Of a DNA stretch of 41,272 nt, positions 40,306 through 41,272 are shown in pieces (the stretch's first letter is position 1; the number at the start of each line of letters is the position of its first letter). This stretch comes from a virus, in the IMG/VR virus record IMGVR_UViG_3300021356_000046, positions 1 through 41,272 of that record; one strand, given 5' to 3'. The translations under genes and the position numbers were made by a program. The notes below the pieces were generated by a model. The model saw only the letters and a program-made list of their open reading frames with translations. It was not told where the DNA came from and made no database searches.

Positions 40306-41096
40306 AGCCTTTTATAATCGCAAGCGATTCTCCATAATAATCTTGGACCCATTACAGGTGTACGTCTATGTAAAGAAGTAAATTGATCCATTAATAATAG
40401 ATCACCTTCTTGAAATATATGATGAGTTTGATATCTGCTCTTAAATATTTTTGGAATGAGTTCCTTGATTAAAGGTTCATGATCAATCTTCTTCTTTCCT
40501 TCCCAAGCACCACAAATAAAATGATAAGGGAAATAAAAATATTTTTGACCAGTGTGAGGATGATCGCCAATAAGAGGACGGATGCTTCCTCTGTTCTTGC
40601 TCATAAATTCGAGTTCTGGATCACCTTCCTCAAGTTTATACATTGTATTATTTTTAAATTTAATTTTAATTCGAATGCTTTCATAATACTCGCGTTCTTT
40701 GAGCGTCATATCATAATAAGGTTGACTTGTGTTACAGATACTTAAAGTCGTGTTAGGATCACCTTTTACACAATAAAGAGCGATCAAAATTTTATCAATT
40801 AAGTGCCGACTATTACCATTTGAATGCCAGCCTAATTCACCATCACCGAACATCCCAATCTTATTTCCTTTAGGATCTCGTTCACCACTTACAATAAAGA
40901 CTTCAGGATATTCTTTGTCGTTCATAAACAATCCGGGTGTTTCACACTCGCCGATTCGTTTAAAAAGTGTTGTAATCTTTTCTTTAGTGAGATCTTGTTC
41001 GTTAAAGATCTGAAGGCCTTCAGTCTGTACTCGTGAAAGCGTTTCTCTTAACTTCGAGTCGTCAAAATCATAAACTTGCGATATCATCTGTACCAT
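40296..41096 (-). CDS. TauD/TfdA-like dioxygenase with H-x-N in place of H-x-D
   Basis: 266 residues. TauD pattern: GELGWHSNGNSR (His91, Asn93), KILIALYCVKGDPNTTL, then DLLLMDQFTSLHRRTPVMGP with His243 and RLLWRIACDY with Arg256. The usual iron-binding Asp (W-H-x-D) is Asn here, so iron binding may differ or the enzyme may be inactive or use another residue. Two Met starts exist (41096 and 41087) without a clear ribosome site. Overlaps both neighbours. Confidence 0.75.
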   Translation of the reverse strand: MVQMISQVYDFDDSKLRETLSRVQTEGLQIFNEQDLTKEKITTLFKRIGECETPGLFMNDKEYPEVFIVSGERDPKGNKIGMFGDGELGWHSNGNSRHLIDKILIALYCVKGDPNTTLSICNTSQPYYDMTLKEREYYESIRIKIKFKNNTMYKLEEGDPELEFMSKNRGSIRPLIGDHPHTGQKYFYFPYHFICGAWEGKKKIDHEPLIKELIPKIFKSRYQTHHIFQEGDLLLMDQFTSLHRRTPVMGPRLLWRIACDYKRLWN

Positions 41097-41272
41097 CCAA
41101 ACTAAACATTAATGCAATACGAGGTTGATCACTCATATTCACCACAGCATGAGGATAACCAATATTTAAGAAGTATGCATTTCCATCTTCTAAATTATAT
41201 GCTTCAAATTTACCATCACGCTTAAATAAGTTAATAACATTTTTTCCACCGTAAATAGGCACAATGCAACGT
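41068..41272 (-). CDS. Partial dioxygenase-like protein (Asp/Asn hydroxylase type), N-terminus beyond window
   Basis: The last 67 residues of a gene whose start lies beyond the window. The frame is open to the edge, and a GTG at 41262 is probably internal. The end, NAYFLNIGYPHAVVNMSDQPRIAL, is typical of the aspartyl/asparaginyl beta-hydroxylase or 2OG-type fold: the distal His (PHAVVN) and the Arg that binds 2OG (PRIAL). The stop overlaps the start of the TauD-like gene by 29 bases. Complete assignment needs the missing part. Confidence 0.6.
   Translation of the reverse strand, partial: RCIVPIYGGKNVINLFKRDGKFEAYNLEDGNAYFLNIGYPHAVVNMSDQPRIALMFSLDGTDDIASL

Overview
This window is part of the genome of a lytic, T4-like contractile-tailed phage (myovirus). 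It is AT-rich, almost free of non-coding DNA, and most genes touch or overlap at ATGA or TAATG junctions. The T4 core is clear: baseplate wedge, hub and tail-tube genes (gp53, gp25, gp6, gp7-like, gp48, gp27-like, gp5, gp26, gp51, gp29), head completion gp4, and the replication cassette gp45-gp44-gp62-RegA. Other traits point to the marine branch of the family: a phage Hsp20, a lysozyme-free gp5, a peptidase M15 structural protein, many 2-oxoglutarate oxygenase-like genes and a radical SAM protein. A phage-borne FabB suggests a proteobacterial host, but the host cannot be fixed from this sequence. I saw no tRNA, integrase, insertion sequence or CRISPR array.

Layout. 1-12980 (minus): late structural block, from gp48 through gp53, the hub, the M15 protein, gp25, gp6 and the gp7-like protein to a fibre-type protein and a subtilisin-like protease cut by the window edge. 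12981-13043: two T4-type late promoters (TATAAATA) that face each other. 13044-17762 (plus): gp4, a gp2-like candidate, a tube-like protein, gp26, gp51 and tape measure gp29. A likely -1 frameshift signal joins gp26 to gp51. 17759-23121 (minus): two small proteins, Hsp20 behind a perfect sigma70-type promoter, dUTPase, RegA, clamp loader and clamp. 23145-30067 (minus): DNA and nucleotide modification block with a glycosyltransferase, DexA, a cytosine-C5 methyltransferase, a T4-type alpha-glucosyltransferase, a UDG-like protein, dCMP deaminase, a gp42-type dCMP hydroxymethylase and a DUF1599/Nmad1-like protein. 30067-34422 (minus): small early genes in short operons, each behind a near-identical strong promoter, ending in a complete fabB. 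34547-34975 (plus): a miniature short-chain dehydrogenase. 34962-41272 (minus): a tight cluster with a glycosyltransferase, an unknown protein, a radical SAM protein, six probable Fe(II)/2OG-type proteins and a methyltransferase.

How the parts fit. dCMP hydroxymethylase, dCMP deaminase and dUTPase shape the nucleotide pool, and the alpha-glucosyltransferase would glucosylate hydroxymethylcytosine in DNA, so I infer T4-style glucosyl-hmC DNA. A full cytosine-C5 methyltransferase in the same block is unexpected in that setting. Host-type sigma70 promoters drive the early genes, and TATAAATA promoters (gp55/gp45 dependent in T4) mark the structural genes. The most interesting items are the gp26/gp51 frameshift signal, the hmC module with its C5 methyltransferase, the fabB operon, the repeated promoter cassette with phased A-tracts, and the oxygenase/radical SAM island.
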